The notes beneath the pieces were generated by a model. The model was not told the DNA's origin, ran no database searches, and saw only the letters and a list, made by a program, of their open reading frames with translations. A DNA stretch of 52,812 nt from a virus: positions 1 through 52,812 of the IMG/VR virus record IMGVR_UViG_3300037070_000996; one strand, written 5' to 3'. Within the stretch, counting starts at the first letter, position 1; each line of letters opens with the position of its first letter. A program made the translations under genes and the position numbers. Positions 6,448 to 13,804 of this stretch are shown in pieces.

Positions 6448-6478
6448 AATTGGAACCTTTAAAGAGGTTCTAATTTTT
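6448..6478 (+). terminator. Rho-independent terminator, rightward
   Basis: A 10-bp stem with one G-T pair, ATTGGAACCT/AGGTTCTAAT, loop TTAAAG, followed by TTTTT. It lies upstream of the rightward genes, so it either insulates them from upstream transcription or acts as an attenuator in their leader. Confidence 0.7.
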
Positions 6479-6509
6479 GAGTTGTCTAATACTACGTATT
6501 TAGTAATAT

Positions 6510-6571
6510 TACGAGTACATGGAAGTTAATAAGTTAGTACGTAAGTGCTAAGTTAGTAACGAGTACGAGTA
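6510..6571 (+). promoter_or_regulatory. Repeated control element, copy A (TACGAGTACATGGAAG ... CGAGTACGAGTA)
   Basis: The 16-mer at 6510-6525 is identical to the reverse complement of 45693-45708. The 12-mer at 6560-6571 is identical to the reverse complement of 45658-45669. Both are in the same order when read in the direction of the downstream genes. This suggests a phage promoter or regulator site used in both arms. Confidence 0.55.
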
Positions 6572-6727
6572 GTTAGAATAGTTCGATAAGTAACTTGATT
6601 AGTCAAGTAGTGAAGCAGGATAGCGAACGGTACTTTGAGAACTATGATACTTGATAGTTTTTGTAGTTCAGTCCTGAACGACTTTAACTGAGCTATACGT
6701 TTTATTTGTGGATTGTTATAGTCGTAT

Positions 6728-6795
6728 GGAGTGACCGCTGGCTGTAAACCAGCAGCCTTTGTGCTCGCTAGGTTCGATTCCTAGACATTCCACCA
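6728..6795 (+). tRNA. tRNA-Tyr (anticodon GTA) apparently lacking the D-arm
   Basis: The acceptor GGAGTGA pairs with ACATTCC (six pairs including one G-T, last pair mismatched). Only CC separates it from a perfect anticodon arm GCTGG-CTGTAAA-CCAGC (GTA, Tyr). A class II variable arm AGC-CTTTGT-GCT and a perfect T-arm CTAGG-TTCGATT-CCTAG follow, then A and an encoded CCA. The total is 68 nt with no room for a D-arm. The long variable arm agrees with bacterial tRNA-Tyr. It heads the rightward transcript. Confidence 0.75.
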
Positions 6796-6891
6796 ACCTC
6801 GGCCTGTGAGTGCAAGACTCACCCCCGCTACCACCCTACCGGGTACCACTAGATCTCGTCCCCTACGCCCTCCCAGGAGCTTACAGCACCA

Positions 6892-7227
6892 ATGTCAACA
6901 CTGATTACAGATGCCTCCAGTAGGGCAGTCCAGCTTTTCCACCTATCTGGGGTACGTACTAATGTTACGACTACGGATGGTACGACGACAGCTGCTACAG
7001 CACTGCCGTCAGGGCTACCCGATGTTGGGGCTCTTGTCGAGGTTCGGGCTACAGACACCTGTTACGTAGCATTCGGAGATGCTTCTGTGGATGCTGAGGC
7101 AACCTCGGCTTCCATGCTGTTCCCGGCAGGAGAGAAGGTTCTTCAGCTACCTAGTGGTGTAACCCATTTTGCCGTGATCCGGGCTGGGTCAACCAATATC
7201 TCAGTTCAAGTGGAAAGGTTGGACTAA
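6892..7227 (+). CDS. Small virion-associated protein, unknown
   Basis: 111 aa, rich in Thr, Ala, Ser and Val with regular beta-type spacing (VRTNVTTTDG, GALVEVRATD) and no charged helices, typical of phage head or tail decoration and fibre-accessory proteins. It is the first gene of the rightward unit, 4 bp before the glycosidase-like protein. AGGAG lies 13 nt upstream of the ATG. Structural role inferred from composition and context only. Confidence 0.65.
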   Translation: MSTLITDASSRAVQLFHLSGVRTNVTTTDGTTTAATALPSGLPDVGALVEVRATDTCYVAFGDASVDAEATSASMLFPAGEKVLQLPSGVTHFAVIRAGSTNISVQVERLD

Positions 7228-7231
7228 CGGC

Positions 7232-9235
7232 GTGGCGGGTCGATTAGTTGTAAGATCTGTCCCTAGTTCGCCTCCGGCAGCCTCTGATCTGCAGGCACCC
7301 CAGCAGTTGGCTGGCCTAGACATCACGACACCGGTAGGGCAGATCATCTGCACTATGTCCCCTACGGCGGATATGCACGATGGGGTGACGCCAGGCACGG
7401 GAGTAGGACTCTACACCTTCGATGTTAACGGGGCAACTACGACCTACGCTGCTCCAAGCACAGAGATCATCGTGGCACCGACCCTACACCAGATAGGGGT
7501 CACTGGTGCTACGCTAGTCCAGAACGGTAAAAGGGTGACACTGTCAGCTGCTGGTACCGGGTTTGACAATACCTCAGACCAACTGGCTCTTGCGGGGTGG
7601 CCGCTAACGGGCGACTTCGATGTGTACGTCGATCTGGCTGCTTTCACGGGAGCAGGCTACGAGTACGCAACTGCGGTTCTGATGTGGAGAGACGTCTCTC
7701 TGGCAAACGTAACCACGGTCACTGGAGCAAAGTTTGGCTCAATAGGGTACTGGCGTAGTGCAGACAACATCGGCATTGACTTTAAGGGTCGATCAGTCCT
7801 GGATCAGGTGTACGACATACACCAGTTCGTCACCGGCTCGGGCAGTCCAGGGTGGCTGCATATCCGCCGTAGGTCAAATAATTTCACCTATCGGTACTCA
7901 GCCGATGGTAGCCTGTTTAATACGCTGTATTCGGAGACTCGTACTGCCAGTAGTACCTTGATGGTCGGTGTAGGTGTCAGCGACAACCAAGCCACGCCAG
8001 TGACTATGACCGCTGTGTTCGACGATGTACACTACACGCAGGGTGCGGATGTTGTCCACACGATTAACTCTACAGACCCTACCACCCGAATTATCAAAGT
8101 TAAGGCCAGAGATGCCTCGGCTGCCCTTAACGAGACTGCTTACACAGCCACGCAATCTGCAGTTCCAGGAGTAGCCTCTAGCTCTGTAAAGTTCAGACCT
8201 GGTTTGTGGCCAGAGCCTAACTTCGTATTGTCATACACCAGTGACACAGATTACTGGGACGGTGTGATCCAGCCGTTTATCGATAATGTGGGCACCCTGG
8301 CGGAAGTCACAGGCTTGATGTTCCTGGTAACCATTGGGGTGTTGAGTAAGGACCAGGGTGACTACAGTGAGGGAGAAGCCGTCATAGATGAGCTTGATGC
8401 TCGTATGCGCGCTATCGGCAAGCCGTACCTATTGCACATCTGGGACAGGAAGTTCGGTGGATCACTCCCGACTGTGCCCCAATCTTCCAGTACACGAGCC
8501 TTTGCCGACTGGCACATCAGTGGCAACCATGTGGCCTCAGGTTCGTTTACGCACTATTTAAAGATATGGAATGCTACAGAGATGGGGTACCTCATCGATG
8601 TGTATCGCCATTTTGGCGACTATCTGGACTCTAACGCTTACTGCGAGGGTTTTGAGAACGCCGAATCGGCTATGGACTCTACCGCACCTACCTGGAGTTA
8701 TTCCGGTATGAGGACCCAGACTTACCGATTTATAGATGAAGTTGGTCCTAAATGGCCCACATCTTTGAAGCGGTACAATCTTAATTTTTATGACACCTAC
8801 GATCAAACAGGTATCAACAACGCAGCCAGCTTAGTTTCCTATTTGTACGGCGCGGGATGGGGTATCGGCGGGCCGGACATGTACACCACCACCGGGCCGT
8901 CCATGGGCGAGGGCATTGTGAGGGGTTTGGGGTCTTATTCACCTGGTGTTGGCGAGTATGGGTTCCAGCCAGATTTCGGCAGTATAGACTATCGATCGCT
9001 TATGTCTGTGGCGTACCACATGGAGTACATCCACACCCGATCAAAAGAGGTTGTGTACGCGTACAGCCACGACCAGATAATGAATCACTACCTGCACTGG
9101 TCGGTAGCAACCGCCGGTGAGCTGGATCAGCAGGGCGCCGTTATTACGACAGCCAACGCTTGGCCAGCAGTCTACGCCTACCTTGCCTCTCAGGCTGAAC
9201 CTATAACTAACATTACGAGGCCGGCGAACATATAA
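7232..9235 (+). CDS. Large virion protein with a glycosidase-like C-terminal domain
   Basis: 667 aa from a GTG start. Residues about 85-290 look like a concanavalin/LamG-type beta-sandwich (DFDVYVDL, ADNIGIDFKG, RYSADGSLF, FDDVHY). Residues about 325-650 look like a TIM-barrel hydrolase of the cellulase/GH5-like superfamily: LLHIWDR, WHISGNH, HYLKIWNATEM, CEGFENAESAM with candidate acidic residues, KRYNLNFYDTYD, GIGGPDMYT. Likely an adsorption protein that binds and cleaves or trims a surface polysaccharide. Exact family and catalytic residues need a structure search. It is followed by two further adsorption-type proteins. Confidence 0.65.
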   Translation: MAGRLVVRSVPSSPPAASDLQAPQQLAGLDITTPVGQIICTMSPTADMHDGVTPGTGVGLYTFDVNGATTTYAAPSTEIIVAPTLHQIGVTGATLVQNGKRVTLSAAGTGFDNTSDQLALAGWPLTGDFDVYVDLAAFTGAGYEYATAVLMWRDVSLANVTTVTGAKFGSIGYWRSADNIGIDFKGRSVLDQVYDIHQFVTGSGSPGWLHIRRRSNNFTYRYSADGSLFNTLYSETRTASSTLMVGVGVSDNQATPVTMTAVFDDVHYTQGADVVHTINSTDPTTRIIKVKARDASAALNETAYTATQSAVPGVASSSVKFRPGLWPEPNFVLSYTSDTDYWDGVIQPFIDNVGTLAEVTGLMFLVTIGVLSKDQGDYSEGEAVIDELDARMRAIGKPYLLHIWDRKFGGSLPTVPQSSSTRAFADWHISGNHVASGSFTHYLKIWNATEMGYLIDVYRHFGDYLDSNAYCEGFENAESAMDSTAPTWSYSGMRTQTYRFIDEVGPKWPTSLKRYNLNFYDTYDQTGINNAASLVSYLYGAGWGIGGPDMYTTTGPSMGEGIVRGLGSYSPGVGEYGFQPDFGSIDYRSLMSVAYHMEYIHTRSKEVVYAYSHDQIMNHYLHWSVATAGELDQQGAVITTANAWPAVYAYLASQAEPITNITRPANI

Positions 9236-9957
9236 TGTCTTGGGCATACGTACAGACCGCTGCAGGCGGGGCAGACAGTTCAGGCTCCTCTATAGCCACA
9301 GCAGCCTTTAGTGGCTCTGTGACCAGCGGTAGCGCCTTCTCTTACTTTGTCACGTACAACAACACGATTGAAGTGACAGTGGAGCTTGCTAGAAGCACGG
9401 ATGTGTTCACAGAGGTCGGCCACTACTTCGATGTGGTTAGCGGCTATGGGTTGAGATGGGGGTACTGCTTTAATGCGAGTTCTGGGACTGGAGCTGTTAC
9501 TGCAACATACGGCATAATTGCTGTTCCCATTACTGTACCAAATTGGCGCGGCTTGGTTGTTACCGAGTTTTCTGGCCTTGCCACGTCATCCGATATATTC
9601 GCTGCCGGTGAATATGCAGGAGCTTACCGCGCAGGCGTGGGGACGGGCACTGACGCATGGTCCACAGGAGACATAACTCCTGGTGTACAGCCGGCTTTGA
9701 TGGTCGGTCTATGCGAGGATATAAACGGTGGCGTGCTGTCTGCCGGTACGGGGTTTACCGATCGCGGTGTCCCAACTACGTACGGATATGGTGGCAGTTT
9801 TGTCAGGCTTGTGACTAAAAATGTCACTAGTACCTCTGCGCAGCCCTGTACGTGGACGGACGATACAGCCTCAGGCTTCGGGCTTACCGGGGCTATTATT
9901 TTGAGAGAACCGACGGTCGCCGTCGTACGCAGACTAACACTACTTGGAGCTGGTTAA
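9235..9957 (+). CDS. Virion structural protein, beta-rich
   Basis: 240 aa, overlapping the previous stop by one base (TAATG). It is rich in Gly, Ser, Thr and Tyr, with alternating hydrophobic strands and few charges, resembling phage-associated fibre or head-decoration domains (a GxxxTDRG loop, AIILREPT near the end). It lies between the glycosidase-like protein and a modular tail protein, which supports a place at the tail tip or capsid surface. No named family recognised. Confidence 0.6.
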   Translation: MSWAYVQTAAGGADSSGSSIATAAFSGSVTSGSAFSYFVTYNNTIEVTVELARSTDVFTEVGHYFDVVSGYGLRWGYCFNASSGTGAVTATYGIIAVPITVPNWRGLVVTEFSGLATSSDIFAAGEYAGAYRAGVGTGTDAWSTGDITPGVQPALMVGLCEDINGGVLSAGTGFTDRGVPTTYGYGGSFVRLVTKNVTSTSAQPCTWTDDTASGFGLTGAIILREPTVAVVRRLTLLGAG

Positions 9958-11223
9958 ATGGCTGATAATGTGGCAATCACACCGGGCGCAGGCGCGTCCA
10001 TTGGTACTGACGATGTTGGTGGCGTCCAGTATCAAGTAGTCAAGTTGGGGGTAGGCGACGATGGCGCCATGGCCCTCGCAGCGTTGACGGCACCCTTGCC
10101 TGTCAGACTGTCAGACGGCACAAGCGCTATCACGACACTCCCCGTAAGTTTAGCCTCAGTGCCCTCCCACGCTGTCACTAATGCTGGCACGTTCGCTGTG
10201 CAAGCGGGATTGAATGCCGGTACAAACAACATCGGCGATGTGGACATTTTGACAATCGCAGCAGGCGACAACAATATCGGTAATGTCGATGTTGAAAGTG
10301 TCGTGGCTGGCACCGGCCCTACAAATTTAGGTAAAGCTGAGGACGCAGCGCACACATCCGGTGACACGGGTGTAATGAGCCTTGCTGTACGAAACGACAG
10401 TGATACAGCTCTTGCTGGGACGACCCTGGATTACGCACCCTTGCAAGTTGACGCCACGGGTTACTTGAAGGTTAACGTTAAAGCAGGTTCATTGGCAGGT
10501 CCTTCTGTCAACGATGACGAGGCGTTTACTGTCGGTGTCACCCCAGTAGCCCCAGTCGGCGGCTTGTACATGGCTTCCCCAGATTCTGTCGATACGGGCG
10601 ACATTGGTGCCTTCGGCATGACTGCCAACAGATCTCTGTTTGTTGCGCTCAGAACGCCTAACGGCGACAGTGCGATGGACGACACAAACGATAGTGTCAA
10701 GGTTACGATTTCTTCGGGCAGTATCGTGGGTATAGCAGACGACGCCGCATTTACGATAGGTGTCAGTGAAGTCCTTCCCGTAGGCTACCTCGCAGATGAT
10801 ACCTCTACGGATAGTGTTAACGAGGGAGATATCGGCGCAGCCCGCATGACCCTAAATCGTAAGATCATATCTCAGCCCTACGAGGGTGAAGGTAACTCCT
10901 GGTCTTATGCGGCACCCGCTGGAGGCTTGGTTAACACGACGGAAGTGACAGCTAAAGCTTCTGCTGGCTCTGGTCTTATCAACTACATAACGAGCATCCA
11001 GGTCACCAACTCACACGCTACCACAGGCACTGAGATTCAAGTTCTAGATGGCACGGCAGGCACAGTGAAGCATCGCGGCTTTGCAGCTGCGTTAGGTGGC
11101 TACGTAGCTACGTTTCCTGTGCCCATCAAGATGACAGCAGCTACGCTCGTCAGCATTAAAGAGGCTACTACGACGGCTACGACTGGCGTTCTAGTTAACC
11201 TTCAAGGCTACGTAGGCGCGTAA
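9958..11223 (+). CDS. Modular virion (tail/fibre) protein with internal repeats
   Basis: 421 aa. The N-terminus carries a motif common to phage structural proteins (a DDVGGVQYQxVKL segment at about residue 20). Two related modules start near residues 182 and 258: AFTVGVTPVAPVG versus AFTIGVSEVLPVG, each followed by DSVxxGDIGAxxMTxNR. A C-terminal domain (about 330-421) has AGSGLINYITSIQVTN, typical of a beta-sandwich seen in many phage structural proteins. The repeats suggest a bead-like surface appendage. It starts right after the previous stop. Confidence 0.65.
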   Translation: MADNVAITPGAGASIGTDDVGGVQYQVVKLGVGDDGAMALAALTAPLPVRLSDGTSAITTLPVSLASVPSHAVTNAGTFAVQAGLNAGTNNIGDVDILTIAAGDNNIGNVDVESVVAGTGPTNLGKAEDAAHTSGDTGVMSLAVRNDSDTALAGTTLDYAPLQVDATGYLKVNVKAGSLAGPSVNDDEAFTVGVTPVAPVGGLYMASPDSVDTGDIGAFGMTANRSLFVALRTPNGDSAMDDTNDSVKVTISSGSIVGIADDAAFTIGVSEVLPVGYLADDTSTDSVNEGDIGAARMTLNRKIISQPYEGEGNSWSYAAPAGGLVNTTEVTAKASAGSGLINYITSIQVTNSHATTGTEIQVLDGTAGTVKHRGFAAALGGYVATFPVPIKMTAATLVSIKEATTTATTGVLVNLQGYVGA

Positions 11224-11390
11224 TGCTGCTACTGTTATTCCAGCCTTCAAATGGGGAGGGTACACCAGGTGAGGTGACTCTACCAACAGGGCGTAAGCGA
11301 GACGGGCGGCGTTTAATACTTAAACTAGCTCGATTCCAACGCGGTTTCTTTGATCTGGGTGTCTTGTTAAGCTATGTCTTCAGAAAGTGA
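11223..11390 (+). CDS. Small basic protein upstream of the terminase genes
   Basis: 55 aa, with the ATG overlapping the previous stop (TAATG) and the end overlapping the start of the HNH-terminase gene by 17 bp. The first five residues are hydrophobic (LLLLF), followed by a basic stretch (GRKRDGRRLILKLARFQR) and a hydrophobic end. Without it this gap of 150 bp would be non-coding. Function unknown. Confidence 0.5.
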   Translation: MLLLLFQPSNGEGTPGEVTLPTGRKRDGRRLILKLARFQRGFFDLGVLLSYVFRK

Positions 11391-12249
11391 ACTTCAGTTA
11401 GTCAAGGACCGGTCAAACCCGGAGCACGCACAAGCTAGGGGTCACAATAAACGAGTAAGAGACAAGTATCCGGACACATGGGCTAAGTCCATAATCACCG
11501 ACAAGGTACTTGCAGAATGGATCATCGAGCGGAAAGGGGACAAATGCCCTTACTGCGAGAAACCGGTAAAAGAGGTCGACCACAAGTTACCTCTTAGCAA
11601 AGGGGGTGATCACGAAATCTCGAATCTCCAGATGCTGTGTATGGACTGCAATAGGTCCAAGCACGACATGACGGACGCGGAGTTCGCCGAGTTCAAGAAG
11701 AACTCACCAAAGATTGGCCTGTCTCTTAGGGACTACGGGATCGAGTACCGGCACTTGAAAGACAAGATGAACAGGTTCAGGACTCGATCCTTGTTCAAAG
11801 AGTTTTGGATAAAGACAGAAGACGACAGTTTGGTGCCTATCTTCGTTTGCAGAGGCGAAGAGGACCGAGACGGGTTGATCTCCCTCAAACGTGTCTACAT
11901 GACGATTGGGGACCCAACCGAGTACAGATTCGCCAAGGCCATATTCGGAGATCATAGGCACTGGCGACACCTTTGTAAGCTTCCTTGGTTCTCTGTGTTC
12001 GCTAAAGAGTGGCGACTGGAACTTAAAGCAAAGCTAAGGTCGGACGCTGTAGCAGCGCTGCTAGAATTGAAGGATGGTAATATTCAGGCCATCAAGGCTT
12101 TGGCCTCCGAGGACTATCCGTTTGCGTCGTATATCGACGGCCACGAGACAAAACGTCGTAGGGCGGGGCGCCCCAACAAAGAGGCTAAGCCTGAGATTGA
12201 TGACGAAGTGTTCGAGGGAGACGCAGCTCGCATGGGGTTGAATGGTTAA
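11374..12249 (+). CDS. HNH endonuclease fused to a small terminase (DNA maturase A-like)
   Basis: 291 aa. Residues about 45-100 form an HNH nuclease: CPYC (58-61), VDH (68-70), a GGDHEISNLQ helix, CMDC (89-92) and RSKH. Residues about 140-291 match the small terminase type of T7-like phages by pattern: LKRVYMTIGDPTEYRFA, a WRHLCKLPWF helix, EWRLELKAKLRS, and a GRPNKEAK basic motif before an acidic tail. It lies directly before the large terminase, overlapping it by 8 bp. Small terminases recognise DNA and activate the motor; HNH proteins are known packaging partners in other phages (HK97 gp74). The fusion would join the two functions. Confidence 0.75.
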   Translation: MSSESELQLVKDRSNPEHAQARGHNKRVRDKYPDTWAKSIITDKVLAEWIIERKGDKCPYCEKPVKEVDHKLPLSKGGDHEISNLQMLCMDCNRSKHDMTDAEFAEFKKNSPKIGLSLRDYGIEYRHLKDKMNRFRTRSLFKEFWIKTEDDSLVPIFVCRGEEDRDGLISLKRVYMTIGDPTEYRFAKAIFGDHRHWRHLCKLPWFSVFAKEWRLELKAKLRSDAVAALLELKDGNIQAIKALASEDYPFASYIDGHETKRRRAGRPNKEAKPEIDDEVFEGDAARMGLNG

Positions 12250-13804
12250 CGTAGTTAACAAATTGAGTCAGAGAGAGGAGCTTAAGTTAGCCGCCGAGGC
12301 GGACTTGCTCACTTTCATCCGACTCATTGCCCCGAAGCGCATTATAGGCGACATCCATAAAGAGGTTATCTCTTGGTGGAATCGCGAAGTTGCAGGTACG
12401 CATCAGTTGCTGTTGCTGCCTCGTGGGCACCAGAAGTCCACATTTGTGGCATACAGGGTTGCATGGGAGATCACTCGTAATCCAGCAGTTGTCATCGGCT
12501 ACTGGTCCTCGACAGCGTCTCTGGCAGTGCAACAGTTGCTGCTGATAAAGAGCATCCTTACCTCAAACATCTACCGTCGGTACTGGCCGGAGATGGTTAA
12601 CGAAGAAGAAGGTAAACGAGAGAAGTGGGCAGCTAACGAGTTCGCTGTAGATCATCCTAAAAGAAAGGATGAGATGATCCGAGATCCTACGTGTTTTACC
12701 GCAGGACTTACTACGTCAAAGACTGGTTGGCACTGTGACATCGCGGTGCTCGACGACTGTGTGGTACAAGAGAATGCATACACTGAGGACGGCAGGAACA
12801 AGCTGCGCAGTCAGTACTCTTTGCTAGCTTCCATTGAGAACCCAGGTGCTCGGGAGTGGGTCGTAGGTACGAGGTACCACCCAGCGGATCTGTACTCCGA
12901 TCTCATGGATATGAGAGAAGAGATTTTCGACGAGAACGGAGATGTGACAGATACAAAGAATGTGTACGAGATCTTTGAGCGTCAAGTAGAAGACAGGGGT
13001 GACGGTAGCGGGGAGTTCATCTGGCCACGAACACAGCGAAACGACGGGCAGTGGTTCGGGTTCGACTCCAAGGAACTGAGTCGTAAGAAGGCCCAGTATC
13101 TCGATAAGACACAGTTCTACGCTCAGTACTACAACAACCCCAACGTCGGAGAAGAGTCCGGCATCAGTAGATCGAGGTTTCAGTACTATGACCGCAAGAT
13201 GGTTAAATACGAAAACGGCGTTACTCTTGTTCGTGGAAAGAAAGTTAACGTCTTTGCTGCTATTGACTTTGCGTTTTCCCTCTCTAACAAGGCTGACTAC
13301 ACTGCTATCGTAGTGATCGGTCTGGACGATGACGGCAACATTTACATCCTTGACATAGATAGATTTAAGACGGACGGGAGGATCGGTGTGTACTTTGAGC
13401 ACATTCGAGATTTACACGTTAAGTGGAACTTCCGTAAGCTCCGAGCCGAGGTCACGGTGGCTCAGGTGGCTATTGTTCGTGAACTCAAAGACCAATATTT
13501 CAAGCCCCACGGGTTGGCTCTGTCTGTCGATGAAGCTCGCCCCACACGGGCTGACGGCGCGAAAGAAGAGCGCATGCGAGCTATTCTAGAGCCTCGATAC
13601 GAGAACCAGAGTGTGTGGCACTATCAGGGCGGCAACTGCTCTGCTCTTGAGGACGAATTGATTCAAGCGCATCCTGCGCACGACGACATGAAAGATGCCC
13701 TTGCAGCCGCTATTGACGTCTCTGTACCGCCTAGAGGTATGAGCCGTAGGTCTAGCAGTGATGGCAAGGTTATCTACTCCACACGCTTTGGCGGGGTCCA
13801 GTGA
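12242..13804 (+). CDS. terL: Terminase large subunit (packaging ATPase-nuclease)
   Basis: 520 aa. The ATPase part has a Walker A-like PRGHQKST (residues 60-67) and Walker B AVLDD at about 170. The nuclease part begins with an AIDFAFS acidic motif near residue 340 and ends with HDDMKDALAAAID near 480, the RNase H-like active-site aspartates. It packages DNA into the prohead through the portal. The first residues (MVNVVNK) are encoded by a GTTAAC palindrome. Start at 12242 chosen for frame and the GGGG just upstream; a later start cannot be ruled out. Confidence 0.93.
   Translation: MVNVVNKLSQREELKLAAEADLLTFIRLIAPKRIIGDIHKEVISWWNREVAGTHQLLLLPRGHQKSTFVAYRVAWEITRNPAVVIGYWSSTASLAVQQLLLIKSILTSNIYRRYWPEMVNEEEGKREKWAANEFAVDHPKRKDEMIRDPTCFTAGLTTSKTGWHCDIAVLDDCVVQENAYTEDGRNKLRSQYSLLASIENPGAREWVVGTRYHPADLYSDLMDMREEIFDENGDVTDTKNVYEIFERQVEDRGDGSGEFIWPRTQRNDGQWFGFDSKELSRKKAQYLDKTQFYAQYYNNPNVGEESGISRSRFQYYDRKMVKYENGVTLVRGKKVNVFAAIDFAFSLSNKADYTAIVVIGLDDDGNIYILDIDRFKTDGRIGVYFEHIRDLHVKWNFRKLRAEVTVAQVAIVRELKDQYFKPHGLALSVDEARPTRADGAKEERMRAILEPRYENQSVWHYQGGNCSALEDELIQAHPAHDDMKDALAAAIDVSVPPRGMSRRSSSDGKVIYSTRFGGVQ
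12245..12259. promoter_or_regulatory. GTTAAC-GTA-GTTAAC palindrome (operator-like site 7) at the terL start
   Basis: A 15-bp palindrome followed by AAAT, overlapping codons 2-6 of terL. It could restrict translation or transcription of the packaging and morphogenesis genes. Confidence 0.6.

Larger units (their letters stand above)
6021..6727. other. Divergent control region, non-coding, hairpin-rich; candidate origin
   Basis: About 700 bp without a supported gene between the leftward and rightward units. It holds two GTTAAC palindromes (6091, 6156) and nested inverted repeats: GGGTAAGC 6188-6195 with GCTTACCC 6243-6250, enclosing TTATCCC-GATTA-GGGATAA 6224-6242. It also holds an AT-rich near-palindrome (6380-6407), a rightward terminator (6448-6478) and a strongly AT-rich segment 6400-6720 with short GAGTAC/TTAGTA repeats. 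Promoters for both arms and possibly the replication origin are expected here; that is inference from position and composition. Confidence 0.55.

Noticed and set aside
12824-13402. 192-codon minus-strand frame inside terL
   Set aside because: Antisense shadow of the large terminase; no ribosome binding site and no domain.
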